Shown here: piece by piece, positions 1 to 6,615 of the stretch | How positions within the stretch are numbered: the stretch's first letter is position 1 | Layout: each line of letters begins with the position of its first letter | Assembly: GCA_016840025.1 (NCBI GenBank) | Contig: JAEOTF010000519.1 | Coordinates: forward strand, 1-7,993 | DNA length: 7,993 nucleotides | Source of the DNA: Candidatus Hodarchaeota archaeon | Lineage (GTDB): Archaea; Asgardarchaeota; Heimdallarchaeia; Hodarchaeales; YT1-039 | Direction of reading: 5' to 3' | Translations under genes and position numbers: made by a program | Notes under the pieces: generated by a model | The model's database searches: none | What the model was told of the DNA's origin: nothing | What the model saw: only the letters and a program-made list of their open reading frames with translations

Positions 1-204
1 AAATGTTGAGCCTATTATGTTCTTTACCTCAATCCACTCATTGCCACTATCTGCCCCTGTAGGGTCGTAATAAACCTCATTAAGTATAAACCAAGGATTA
101 GGGGCATTTGGTGATGCTTGAATCGGCTTAGTGTCTAATAGAGCTATTATTGAAAAAAAGAGAATTAATAGAATTATAGATTTCAAAAACAAGCGGTATT
201 TCAT
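1..204 (-). CDS. Secreted lamin-tail-domain protein, N-terminal part
   Basis: This reading frame starts at ATG 204 and runs off the left edge after 68 codons, so only the N-terminus is visible. Residues 1-30 form a signal peptide: K and R near the start, a long hydrophobic core (about residues 9-22), then a likely cleavage site after IQA at residue 30. From about residue 39 comes ILNEVYYDPTGADSGNEWIE, the classic opening of the lamin tail domain (LTD), an immunoglobulin-like beta fold common in secreted prokaryotic surface proteins and extracellular nucleases. The product is therefore likely exported. An in-frame TGA lies three codons upstream, so ATG 204 is the first possible start, and GGTGTGA at 211-217 may serve as ribosome site. 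The gene follows the large membrane protein by 57 nt but has its own TATA box. What lies beyond the LTD (nuclease, adhesin or nothing) cannot be seen. Confidence 0.85.
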   Translation of the reverse strand, partial: MKYRLFLKSIILLILFFSIIALLDTKPIQASPNAPNPWFILNEVYYDPTGADSGNEWIEVKNIIGSTF

Positions 205-237
205 TTCAAATCACACCAAAAAAGATGAGATGTGAAA

Positions 238-247
238 TTATATAAAG
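238..247 (-). promoter_or_regulatory. TATA box for the lamin-tail-domain gene
   Basis: The minus strand reads CTTTATATAA, a good match to the archaeal TATA consensus. Its centre is about 38 nt upstream of ATG 204, which places the transcript start near 217 and gives a short leader that begins around the GGTGTGA ribosome site. This suggests that the secreted protein is transcribed independently of the upstream 841-aa gene. It is a sequence match only. Confidence 0.5.
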
Positions 248-261
248 AAATAACTTAACAA

Positions 262-2787
262 TTAAATAAGAATCTTCTTTATTTTTGGAAATGCCAAATA
301 AATAACACTGATACCCCATATTCCAAATGCCATTATAGAAATCCAAAGCCCCTCAGAATAACCTGAACTTCTAAATTTAAGATCAAGTATAAGATTCTCT
401 GTTAAATCTAATTCTAATGGAATTATTGCTCTAATATAGCCCCTCTCATTTTCAAGCTCTAATTTCTCTCCCGCTAATGTAGCCTGCCATCCTTTAGTAT
501 AACCGAGTAAGAAGATTAGATGGTCTTCACTGAAAGAGGAGTTTAATTCGATTTGGTAATGATCGGGATATTGATTGAAGTTACACTTATATTCAATTAG
601 ATCTGTTTGATTGTTGCCATTGATGGCAAAACAGAAGGGAGTGTAGTTTATCCGTTTGAAAAGCCCGTAAGCTAATGTTTCGCCCGTTTTTCTCGTGAAA
701 TTGAGGGTTTTAATATGTTCAATCTCATCATTTCCTTCCGCTGGATTTAAGCTTCCTCTTATAATTATATATTTTTCAATAGGAAGATCGAAGAAATAAT
801 GTCCTTCCATATTAAGCCCAAATGATAATTGATTGAAAAGACTCCATCCGTGATATCCTTCTGCAAGTTTTACTCCATAATATGCTGATTGTGATTGAGG
901 TATATTATGAGTTTTTATGAAATATTCCGAAGTATCCAAACTTCTTAATTCATTCAGCACCAACCCATATTCTACTAAACCATCTCTTTCTGATTCTCCA
1001 TAATCATTTGGTGCAATAACCAGGATATTAACCGAGAGTGGGCTACTTATCATCAAAGTGAGTAGAATAGCCATCCAAAAATGGGATATAAGAGTAGAAT
1101 TGCTTTTTTTCTTTATATTTCTTTTCTTCTGAACTAACGACCTTAAATTAATTATATAAGAACGAAATTCATTCATTAAATCTTTATCATCACTCAAGAA
1201 TGTAGCTATAATTACTAGAAATATCAAAATCATTAGAAATACAAAATAAAGAATGCTAGTACCTGACACGAGCTTATTTCGGGCATCATACTGCGAATAA
1301 GTTCCACTAATGTTTAGGTCGAAGGTAGTAGAAAGAAATGAAACTGAACGTAAGATCTGCTCAAAGAAGATCCAAAGTTCTAAACCTATAATTAAACTAA
1401 GAATAAAGTAGAATTTCGGATTATGTACCAAACTTTGGCGATTTTCTTTTAAAAACATAATTAATGTATCTATTCCATATCCTACCATCCCAATTGCTCC
1501 AATTATCAAAAAAATCATTAATCTTGCGGGATGCCTTAACGCTGAAAGAACATCAGTCTTAAGATAAATCGCTCGAATTGGTAACGGTAATGCTATCCAA
1601 ATAAGAGTTGACATCATAATAAGTATAAACATTTTGAGAGGAGCTTTATGTTCTACTTCCCACTTACTTAATAAATAGGTTAAACCTATTATAGAAAATA
1701 GAAATGTTAGTAAACCAATAAAAGCGTAAGTTTCACTAGTATTCCCATACTGTTGAAGACCCATTAGTAGAAGAAGTTGATTTATGGGTGGAATTCTCCC
1801 CCAAAAGGGATTAACTTCTCTTGCTTGCTCTGAAGTCAAGTGAAACATTAGTATCGGGAGCCATCTTATTGCAGTTAGCATCATGGTTCCAAAAAAAACT
1901 GCAATAACCTTTACGCCATTAGTTAGCTCAATTCTAACCCTATTCTGTTGAATTATATTCACGTAGAAAGTCCCTAATATCAATCCAATTAAAGATAAAA
2001 TTAAAATCAAATCATAAAACGAAATTAATGGCACAAGAGGTGCAAAAACTGAAAAAGGGAGCAATATAATTACTGGTAGAAAGATAAGCAAAGAAAAACC
2101 GTTTTCAAATTTAATGACGAATGGTAAACTACATATTAAAAGGATAATGGACAAATAGATGAAATAATACATATTTCCTGCGAAAAGAACACTACTATAT
2201 GCTAGAGTGGCTATCAATAAGCGAGACGTAGACTTTTTCTTCATTCCATAATAATATACTACAATTGTGAGAATAAGCCAAGGATAAGAAAAAATATAAC
2301 TTACATGCCCAGCAGATAACCGCATCATAGTGACGCCATTAAATGTATATATAAAAGAGCAAGTAATTGAAGCTGTTTTACTATAATTACATTCACGAAA
2401 GGATATCCGCGCGAATATATAGGTCATCAGAATATGAAACAGAAGACAGTAACGGAAACCCTTTGTAATTCCAAAAAGGAATATAAATAGACGTAAAGGT
2501 AAGTAGAATTCATGAGATAAAGGATCGGACTTTAAGGGAGAACCAGGGAAAACAACAGGATACCAGTGACTAAATGAATTATTTGCGTAAAAATTGACTA
2601 AACTTAAGTGAATAGTGTAATCTGCTCTTCCTGGATCAAAGACTAAAATAAAAAAAAGAATTAATGTAACAATATAAACCTCTATGAAAATAAAGAGGAT
2701 ATTTAAAGAATTAAGGCTCTTAAAATCTTCAAAGGTTCTTTTTAATCTGTCTCTTTTAGGATTTAATAGTGAACTGTTTTCTTTCAT
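262..2787 (-). CDS. Large multi-pass membrane protein, YfhO/GT-C glycosyltransferase-like
   Basis: This 841-residue integral membrane protein has a first transmembrane helix at about residues 28-50. It is followed by an acidic loop (DPGRAD, 51-56) in the place where GT-C enzymes carry their catalytic aspartates in the first outer loop. About a dozen hydrophobic segments follow up to about residue 590, with a long soluble stretch from about 590 to 810 and a final helix at about 812-833. Marks shared with YfhO-like membrane proteins are RLSAGH (156-161), SALRHPARL (415-423) and a C-terminal beta domain containing GYTKGWQATLAGEKL (762-775). Known relatives are implicated in glycosylating lipid-anchored or surface polymers with polyprenyl-phosphate sugars; the donor and acceptor here are unknown. 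The start is ATG with an in-frame TAG five codons upstream and a weak AGGGA about 9 nt away. It lies 59 nt after the toxin gene. Family placement is by motif recognition and activity is inferred. Confidence 0.8.
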   Translation of the reverse strand: MKENSSLLNPKRDRLKRTFEDFKSLNSLNILFIFIEVYIVTLILFFILVFDPGRADYTIHLSLVNFYANNSFSHWYPVVFPGSPLKSDPLSHEFYLPLRLFIFLFGITKGFRYCLLFHILMTYIFARISFRECNYSKTASITCSFIYTFNGVTMMRLSAGHVSYIFSYPWLILTIVVYYYGMKKKSTSRLLIATLAYSSVLFAGNMYYFIYLSIILLICSLPFVIKFENGFSLLIFLPVIILLPFSVFAPLVPLISFYDLILILSLIGLILGTFYVNIIQQNRVRIELTNGVKVIAVFFGTMMLTAIRWLPILMFHLTSEQAREVNPFWGRIPPINQLLLLMGLQQYGNTSETYAFIGLLTFLFSIIGLTYLLSKWEVEHKAPLKMFILIMMSTLIWIALPLPIRAIYLKTDVLSALRHPARLMIFLIIGAIGMVGYGIDTLIMFLKENRQSLVHNPKFYFILSLIIGLELWIFFEQILRSVSFLSTTFDLNISGTYSQYDARNKLVSGTSILYFVFLMILIFLVIIATFLSDDKDLMNEFRSYIINLRSLVQKKRNIKKKSNSTLISHFWMAILLTLMISSPLSVNILVIAPNDYGESERDGLVEYGLVLNELRSLDTSEYFIKTHNIPQSQSAYYGVKLAEGYHGWSLFNQLSFGLNMEGHYFFDLPIEKYIIIRGSLNPAEGNDEIEHIKTLNFTRKTGETLAYGLFKRINYTPFCFAINGNNQTDLIEYKCNFNQYPDHYQIELNSSFSEDHLIFLLGYTKGWQATLAGEKLELENERGYIRAIIPLELDLTENLILDLKFRSSGYSEGLWISIMAFGIWGISVIYLAFPKIKKILI

Positions 2788-2817
2788 AGTATCTAATCCC
2801 TATAATTTGAATAGCAT

Positions 2818-2827
2818 GAAATAAAGG
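2818..2827 (-). promoter_or_regulatory. Possible TATA box for the 841-aa membrane protein gene
   Basis: The minus strand reads CCTTTATTTC in the 59-nt gap between the toxin gene and the membrane protein gene. Its centre is about 35 nt upstream of ATG 2787, a workable distance for an archaeal promoter with a leader of about 10 nt. The match is weak, and read-through from the toxin-antitoxin promoter is equally possible. Confidence 0.25.
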
Positions 2828-2846
2828 TTATTAGGTTCAAAGAAGC

Positions 2847-3233
2847 TTACTCGAAATGAAAACTCTGATTAATATTGAGTCGTTTTTCTAGAAACTTGAT
2901 TAAGATTGGAATATCATGTTGTGGCTCCCCTTTCATCGGACTTTCTTGTACATCTTGAGTTCCTCTTGCATGAAAATGATGAGGTTGTGTTCTGACATTC
3001 CACTCTTTGTCATAATTATCAAAACGTTCTCGATCATCCTTTTGCATAGAATAGAGGAATTGACAACTATATTCTTGATATGAATTATATGTAATGTATA
3101 ATCGTGTCCCATTAGTAAAAATAACTCTAAGATAACATCCCTGCAAATGGAGAGCTTTATTAAGAATGTATTGTTGGAGTGCTGTTAATAGAAGTCTTCG
3201 TGCTTCCTTTATGAGGTCATCACAGGGTTGCAA
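2847..3233 (-). CDS. TumE/DUF6516-family toxin-like protein
   Basis: This 128-residue soluble protein is the putative toxin of a two-gene toxin-antitoxin module. It has an N-terminal helix (about 3-24), a beta-rich middle (GCYLRVIFTNGTRLYITY, 32-49) and the family signature at about residues 70-91: RFDNYD, then TQPHHFH with three histidines (85, 86, 88). The usual family pattern is an R-[YF]-DN-aph...PhHkH block. Members of the TumE family are reported partners of small antitoxins, but their mechanism is not well established, so I claim no specific activity. The start is TTG 3233: a stop codon immediately precedes it in frame, no ATG or GTG follows in the N-terminal region, and GAGG (3241-3244) lies 7 nt upstream, overlapping the stop of the preceding gene. 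Translation is therefore probably coupled to the upstream putative antitoxin. Charged C-terminal residues and length fit the family. Confidence 0.75.
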   Translation of the reverse strand: MQPCDDLIKEARRLLLTALQQYILNKALHLQGCYLRVIFTNGTRLYITYNSYQEYSCQFLYSMQKDDRERFDNYDKEWNVRTQPHHFHARGTQDVQESPMKGEPQHDIPILIKFLEKRLNINQSFHFE

Positions 3234-3238
3234 TCAAA

Positions 3239-3244
3239 ATCCTC
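3239..3244 (-). promoter_or_regulatory. Ribosome site that fixes the TTG start of the toxin
   Basis: The minus strand reads GAGGAT, 5 nt before TTG 3233. It overlaps the TGA stop of the upstream gene (3243-3245). Because an in-frame stop directly precedes TTG and no other start codon is available nearby, this site decides the start. It also suggests that ribosomes finishing the antitoxin re-initiate on the toxin, at the reduced rate expected from TTG. Confidence 0.6.
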
Positions 3245-3461
3245 AAAGGTTGGCAAGTAGTTTTTCATATTTTCGTAGATTTTCTGTAAGATTTCCTGCA
3301 ATAATCGCATCAGTTTCTGCTTCGGGGATCTTTCCCTCTCTTGTGGATTTTTGAAATGTTTCTACGTCTATTTGGTTCCATCTCTCAAGAATAGTAAAAA
3401 CTTCTTCCCTTAATAGACGAATCTTGGTTTCCACGAGTTCTTTAGCAATGTTATAAGGCAT
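3243..3461 (-). CDS. Small helical protein, putative antitoxin of the TumE-like toxin
   Basis: This is a 72-residue, highly charged, mostly helical protein encoded just upstream of the TumE-like gene, with 9 nt between them. Small antitoxin first, toxin second is the usual order for such modules, so this is the putative antitoxin. The first part (about residues 3-27) is amphipathic helix; the second carries ERWNQIDVETFQKSTREGKI and an acidic EAETDA stretch. No helix-turn-helix is obvious, unlike the HTH antitoxin known for the bacterial TumE system, so this may be a different antitoxin type. I chose ATG 3461 because AGGCAGGT stands about 5 nt upstream; the frame stays open to a TTG at 3524, but that extension lacks a ribosome site and does not resemble the rest. 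The function is inferred from its position, since I do not recognise the family itself with certainty. Confidence 0.65.
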   Translation of the reverse strand: MPYNIAKELVETKIRLLREEVFTILERWNQIDVETFQKSTREGKIPEAETDAIIAGNLTENLRKYEKLLANL

Positions 3462-3518
3462 TGTTACCTGCCTTGAGTCTTTTACATTCGCCAATTTCAA
3501 CACCAAGTAATTGAATAT

Positions 3519-3539
3519 GAACAATTATGGGATTTGTTC
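3519..3539. repeat. Inverted repeat in the toxin-antitoxin leader
   Basis: Arms GAACAA (3519-3524) and TTGTTC (3534-3539) flank a 9-nt spacer. The repeat lies about 58-78 nt upstream of the antitoxin ATG and just downstream of the candidate TATA box, where a repressor would block transcription. Toxin-antitoxin operons are often self-repressed, so this is a possible operator. Six-base arms in AT-rich DNA can also arise by chance. Confidence 0.3.
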
Positions 3540-3548
3540 CAAAAATAG

Positions 3549-3557
3549 TATTTAATA
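3549..3557 (-). promoter_or_regulatory. Possible TATA box for the toxin-antitoxin module
   Basis: The minus strand reads TATTAAATA in the 177-nt gap between the dehydrogenase gene and the antitoxin gene. It would place the transcript start near 3527 and leave a leader of about 65 nt that contains the inverted repeat at 3519-3539. The match is moderate and AT-rich DNA gives many of these. No better candidate was seen in the gap, and no convincing terminator follows the dehydrogenase stop. Confidence 0.3.
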
Positions 3558-3638
3558 TCTAAGAATTAAAATGCTTTCTCCTTTTTTGTGCTTATTTTAA
3601 TTCGATGTGACTCATATATATTCTAAATATCCATTTTA

Positions 3639-4664
3639 TCATACATCTTCTAAAGTGATTACTACTCGCCCTTTAGAATGACCTGTTTCGTAATGACGAT
3701 GAGCCTCAGCAGTTTGGCTTAGAGGATATACAGTATCTATGACTGGTTTGATTTTTCCGTTCTCAATCCATTCACGAAGTTGGTTAAGATTAGCTGCACT
3801 CTCATCTGCTACCCCAAATTTCAATTTCTTCCTCCTAAAAGGATTTGTCATTGCTTGGAAAAGGTGTCTTGGGCTATTTAAGAAATTATTAGAAACATAT
3901 GATCCCTTATTTGTTAGAATCTTCTTACATTTAGAAAGAGTGTTAGCCCCAATAGCATCGAATATTATATCATAGATTTGATCGTTCTTTGTATAATCTT
4001 CCTTCGTATAGTCTATTACAAAATCCGTGCCGATCTCTTTTACCATATCCACATTAGTAGGACCACATACGCTGGTGACCTCAGCGCCATATATATTTTT
4101 AGCAATTTGGACGCCAAATGTTCCGATGCCGCCCGAAGCGCCAATGATAAGGACTTTCTGCCCTTTCTCAGGTTGTGCTAAATCTCGAAACGCCAATAGT
4201 GCAGGGGAAGCACCACCAGGAACCGCTGCAGCTTCTTGAAAATTCAAATTCGCAGGTTTTTTAGCTAAGACGGATGCAGAAACACATAAATATTCTGCAC
4301 AAGCTCCAGCTTTGGGTGAATAGCCATAAACCTGATCACCTACTTTCCACTCTGTGACTTTTTTCCCTAGAGCTTCAATTTCACCTACAAAACCAAAACC
4401 AGGAATTTTATATCGTGGTTTTCTGAGTCCACTGAAGGATAGTCTTAAGATTAGTCCTATCAATCTTCTAGCTCCCCGGAAGACTACTTTTGGAGCCTTT
4501 CCACTTCGTGCTGCTATATCTACTGTGTTTATGGATGATCCATAGTTTCTAATTAGGACTTCATCGTCCTTGGGAGTAGGTTTTTCTACTTCTATAAGTT
4601 CAAGCACATCTGGATGTCCGTATTTTGGACATACAATCGCCTTCATTTTATCATTATTTTCCAT
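3639..4664 (-). CDS. Zinc-independent medium-chain dehydrogenase, quinone-oxidoreductase-like
   Basis: This 341-residue cytoplasmic oxidoreductase belongs to the medium-chain dehydrogenase/reductase superfamily. Positions count from ATG 4664. The N-terminal GroES-like domain opens with MKAIVCPKYGHPDVLELIE. The Rossmann domain carries the nucleotide-binding loop GASGGIGTFGVQIAK at 165-179 and the family blocks DQVYG and KPANLNFQEAAAVP. The cysteine and histidine ligands of catalytic and structural zinc are absent, which places it with NADPH-dependent quinone/enone reductases rather than true alcohol dehydrogenases, although close relatives are often named NAD(P)-dependent alcohol dehydrogenase. 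Cofactor preference and substrate are not determined here. ATG 4664 was chosen because GGTGA (4670-4674) sits 5 nt upstream; an upstream in-frame ATG at 4676 has no ribosome site, and an ATG at 4646 is also possible. It is the last gene of the PadR operon, 58 nt after the DUF4386 gene. Confidence 0.88.
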   Translation of the reverse strand: MENNDKMKAIVCPKYGHPDVLELIEVEKPTPKDDEVLIRNYGSSINTVDIAARSGKAPKVVFRGARRLIGLILRLSFSGLRKPRYKIPGFGFVGEIEALGKKVTEWKVGDQVYGYSPKAGACAEYLCVSASVLAKKPANLNFQEAAAVPGGASPALLAFRDLAQPEKGQKVLIIGASGGIGTFGVQIAKNIYGAEVTSVCGPTNVDMVKEIGTDFVIDYTKEDYTKNDQIYDIIFDAIGANTLSKCKKILTNKGSYVSNNFLNSPRHLFQAMTNPFRRKKLKFGVADESAANLNQLREWIENGKIKPVIDTVYPLSQTAEAHRHYETGHSKGRVVITLEDV

Positions 4665-4722
4665 TTTTTTCACCATTTTCGTTTTGAAAAACCTTTTTTA
4701 ATTTGACATTCATGACTAAATT

Positions 4723-5454
4723 TCACGATTCCATTTCGGGTATTTTAGTACCTTTCACTAAAAGCCATAGACCAAATGCAATTTCCCCAACAGCGACAGG
4801 CAAGAGAAGAACCAGAGTGATCATTTCTGCGTAGTCAGGCAAAAGAGTTTGTGTATAATTATCTATTAGATAACCTAACCCTGCAACTATCACCCCAATG
4901 CCCAGAATTCTGGGAATGTAGCCCGATTTGAAAACTAAATAACCAAGGATAAGCAAATGACAGCCAAAAAAGGTTAGACCAATAACATATCCATAGGTAG
5001 ATGCAGTGAGAAATAACAATACTAGAGCATGCAACTGATCTGGTTCAAATACGGTCAAGTAGTCAGAATCAGTTAAGAGCTCCAATGCCAAAAAATAGAA
5101 AACTTGATTAATTCCATTAATAGCGGCATATGTCAACCTAAAAAACGCTGCTAGCAACGCAAGGTTCTTTTCTACCGGTTTGAGTACAATATAAAGTGCT
5201 AGAGCCAACACTACATCCAATGTAAGGATGATTAGATAGCCAACAATAGCCATGCGGAATAGCTCCTCAGAATCCACAATATTATTGGCTGTTGTTGTAG
5301 CATCTCCCAGTTCGATAATACTCTGACGAACAAAAAATTCAGCGAAGATAGCGACTATCATCATGATTAAATACGCTACCCCTGCGACTTTCGCCCATGT
5401 AATTGGCGATATCTCGCTGTTACGGTTTGTTAAGTCAGAATTCATCGGTTTCAT
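4723..5454 (-). CDS. DUF4386 membrane protein
   Basis: This 243-residue integral membrane protein has about six hydrophobic helices (roughly residues 20-42, 68-92, 96-118, 140-176, 180-197, 208-233). The block GCHLLILGYLVFKSGYIPRI (164-183), followed by an LGIG...AGLGYLID stretch, is the signature of the DUF4386 family, as is the RLTYA..NGINQ segment near 106-117. The family has no assigned activity. It is widespread in bacteria and some archaea, usually as a stand-alone membrane protein near regulators. The start is secure: ATG 5454 has GGAGG (5462-5466) 7 nt upstream, the strongest classical ribosome site in the window, so this may be one of the better translated genes of the operon. It follows the flavodoxin gene by 20 nt and precedes the dehydrogenase gene, which hints at a shared membrane-redox role, but that link is inference. 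Confidence 0.88.
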   Translation of the reverse strand: MKPMNSDLTNRNSEISPITWAKVAGVAYLIMMIVAIFAEFFVRQSIIELGDATTTANNIVDSEELFRMAIVGYLIILTLDVVLALALYIVLKPVEKNLALLAAFFRLTYAAINGINQVFYFLALELLTDSDYLTVFEPDQLHALVLLFLTASTYGYVIGLTFFGCHLLILGYLVFKSGYIPRILGIGVIVAGLGYLIDNYTQTLLPDYAEMITLVLLLPVAVGEIAFGLWLLVKGTKIPEMES

Positions 5455-5474
5455 AAGTATTCCTCCAAGGTTAC

Positions 5475-5963
5475 CTAACTTTTAGTTATTAGTTCTCCTA
5501 CTTCTTGAGCCCAATTTCGTATATCATCCCAATCTCTATTATCCCATTTTTCTTTTCCTCCTTGCACATAACGTCCCCCAAAAGCTCTGCGTGATGTAAA
5601 TTCTAACTTGAACTTCTTCAAAACATTATCAATAAATTTAGTTTGTAATTTTGTGTATTTTTCAAGATCATTATCCTTAAAGGCACCTCCTGCCCTTCCT
5701 GAGGATATAAATACGAAAAGCTTTTTCCCTTCGAAATCATTTTGTTTAAGGAATTTCTTACCTTCTTTTGCCCAATTGAATTTTGCATAACTAACACCGA
5801 GAATAATATTCTCATAATCAGTTAGATCTACATTTTTGTTTTGTTTAATATCAACTAGATCTACTTCAAGATTGTAATTGTCTCTTAAAACTTCTGCAAT
5901 TACTTTTGCAGTTTCAGTAGTAGCCCCATAACGGGTAGCATACGCCATCAATGTTTTACTCAA
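5475..5963 (-). CDS. Flavodoxin-domain protein (HemG/Flavodoxin_5-like)
   Basis: This 162-residue flavodoxin fold is expected to bind FMN and act as an electron carrier or small flavin oxidoreductase in the cytoplasm. Residues 10-19 (TRYGATTETA, after LMAYA) form the phosphate-binding loop. A second strand, ENIILGVSYAKFNW, and the FISSGRAGGAF block supply the other flavin-contacting loops. The arrangement resembles the flavodoxin group that includes menaquinone-dependent protoporphyrinogen oxidase HemG, though no heme genes are nearby, so HemG function is not claimed. I place the start at TTG 5963. It has GGTGA (5969-5973) 5 nt upstream and gives MSKTLMAYATRYG, the usual N-terminus of the family. 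A longer version from TTG 5993 would overlap the upstream gene by 4 nt and add ten lysine-rich residues. Partner reductase or membrane quinone donor is unknown; the neighbouring dehydrogenase is a candidate. Confidence 0.85.
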   Translation of the reverse strand: MSKTLMAYATRYGATTETAKVIAEVLRDNYNLEVDLVDIKQNKNVDLTDYENIILGVSYAKFNWAKEGKKFLKQNDFEGKKLFVFISSGRAGGAFKDNDLEKYTKLQTKFIDNVLKKFKLEFTSRRAFGGRYVQGGKEKWDNRDWDDIRNWAQEVGELITKS

Positions 5964-5989
5964 AGTTTTCACCTTCTTAGTCTTAAAAC

Positions 5990-6601
5990 TCAAACATTTG
6001 ACAATTGACTTTGAACCTTATTTTTAGAAAATAACTGCATTTTTCTCTTATTTTGGAATAAAGTAAGAGTATAGATTAAAATTCCTAGAATTAGAATTCC
6101 ACCTTCAATTATCCAGACTCCCATGTCGGTACTCATAACTCCTAATCCTAATTCTGGTGATCCACCAAAGGGATGTAACGCTAGTCCTGTTTCATTAGGG
6201 AAAACAGCGGTCATTGGTTGTGCAACGAAATCCAATGCCCAATGACTAAATGTAAGGAGACCAATTAGCAAACACATGTAGAAACGATCACTTTTCCAAT
6301 TGGCATTTTGGGGGATCTCTGTTTCAATAATGTTGTCATAATTTTCCTTAATGATATTATTGTAAAAGAAACCAAATCCTATAGCTGCGAGTACAGACCA
6401 AATAACAGCCATAAACAAACTGTGGGACCAGATAGCTTTAGTGCTTTGATTTGATTCAGGAAATTGCTCAAGTCCAAATATGAAAAAAACCATGAAAATA
6501 ATATCAATAAAATATGTACTGACCAATAGAATCCAGAGTGGAACTTTGGGTGCAATTCGTTTGGATGCAAGTCCAATTCCTAAGTGTGCAATTCCAGGCA
6601 T
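5990..6601 (-). CDS. Multi-pass membrane protein, YdjM-like putative metal-dependent hydrolase
   Basis: This 203-residue membrane protein has about four or five hydrophobic segments (roughly 20-43, 60-80, 107-130, 161-182). Conserved polar residues sit at the membrane edges: H6 in PGIAHLGIGLASKR, D33, the WSHSL block (58-62) and SHWALDF (119-125, with H120 and D124). This His/Asp spacing, with SH and HxxxD motifs inside hydrophobic stretches, is typical of the YdjM-like membrane family (LexA-regulated inner-membrane proteins predicted to be metal-dependent hydrolases). Activity and substrate are unproven for the family, and related proteins are often annotated only as hypothetical or permease. 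The start is ATG 6601, with GGTAGAT (6607-6613) 5 nt upstream, and the RDD gene ends 14 nt before. The C-terminal tail (about 183-203) is basic and probably cytoplasmic. Coverage of the motif set is good but assignment is by recognition only. Confidence 0.72.
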   Translation of the reverse strand: MPGIAHLGIGLASKRIAPKVPLWILLVSTYFIDIIFMVFFIFGLEQFPESNQSTKAIWSHSLFMAVIWSVLAAIGFGFFYNNIIKENYDNIIETEIPQNANWKSDRFYMCLLIGLLTFSHWALDFVAQPMTAVFPNETGLALHPFGGSPELGLGVMSTDMGVWIIEGGILILGILIYTLTLFQNKRKMQLFSKNKVQSQLSNV

Positions 6602-6615
6602 AAACCATCTACCTT

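Noticed and set aside
3166..3354. Plus-strand open frame of 62 codons opposite the toxin-antitoxin genes
   Set aside because: It is antisense to both genes of a coherent module and has no family resemblance.
3462..3524. 21-residue N-terminal extension of the putative antitoxin from TTG 3524
   Set aside because: No ribosome site precedes the TTG, while ATG 3461 has AGGCAGGT at good spacing, and the extension differs in character from the charged helical protein.
3739..4545. Several plus-strand open frames of 63-78 codons opposite the dehydrogenase gene
   Set aside because: They lie antisense to a well-supported conserved enzyme, have no ribosome sites of note and show no recognisable domain.
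4665..4676. Upstream ATG at 4676 for the dehydrogenase
   Set aside because: It has no ribosome site of its own; instead the GGTGA that spans it (4670-4674) fits ATG 4664 at the normal spacing.
5608..5815. Two small open frames, one on each strand, within the flavodoxin gene
   Set aside because: They overlap a clear flavodoxin fold in other frames and have no independent support.
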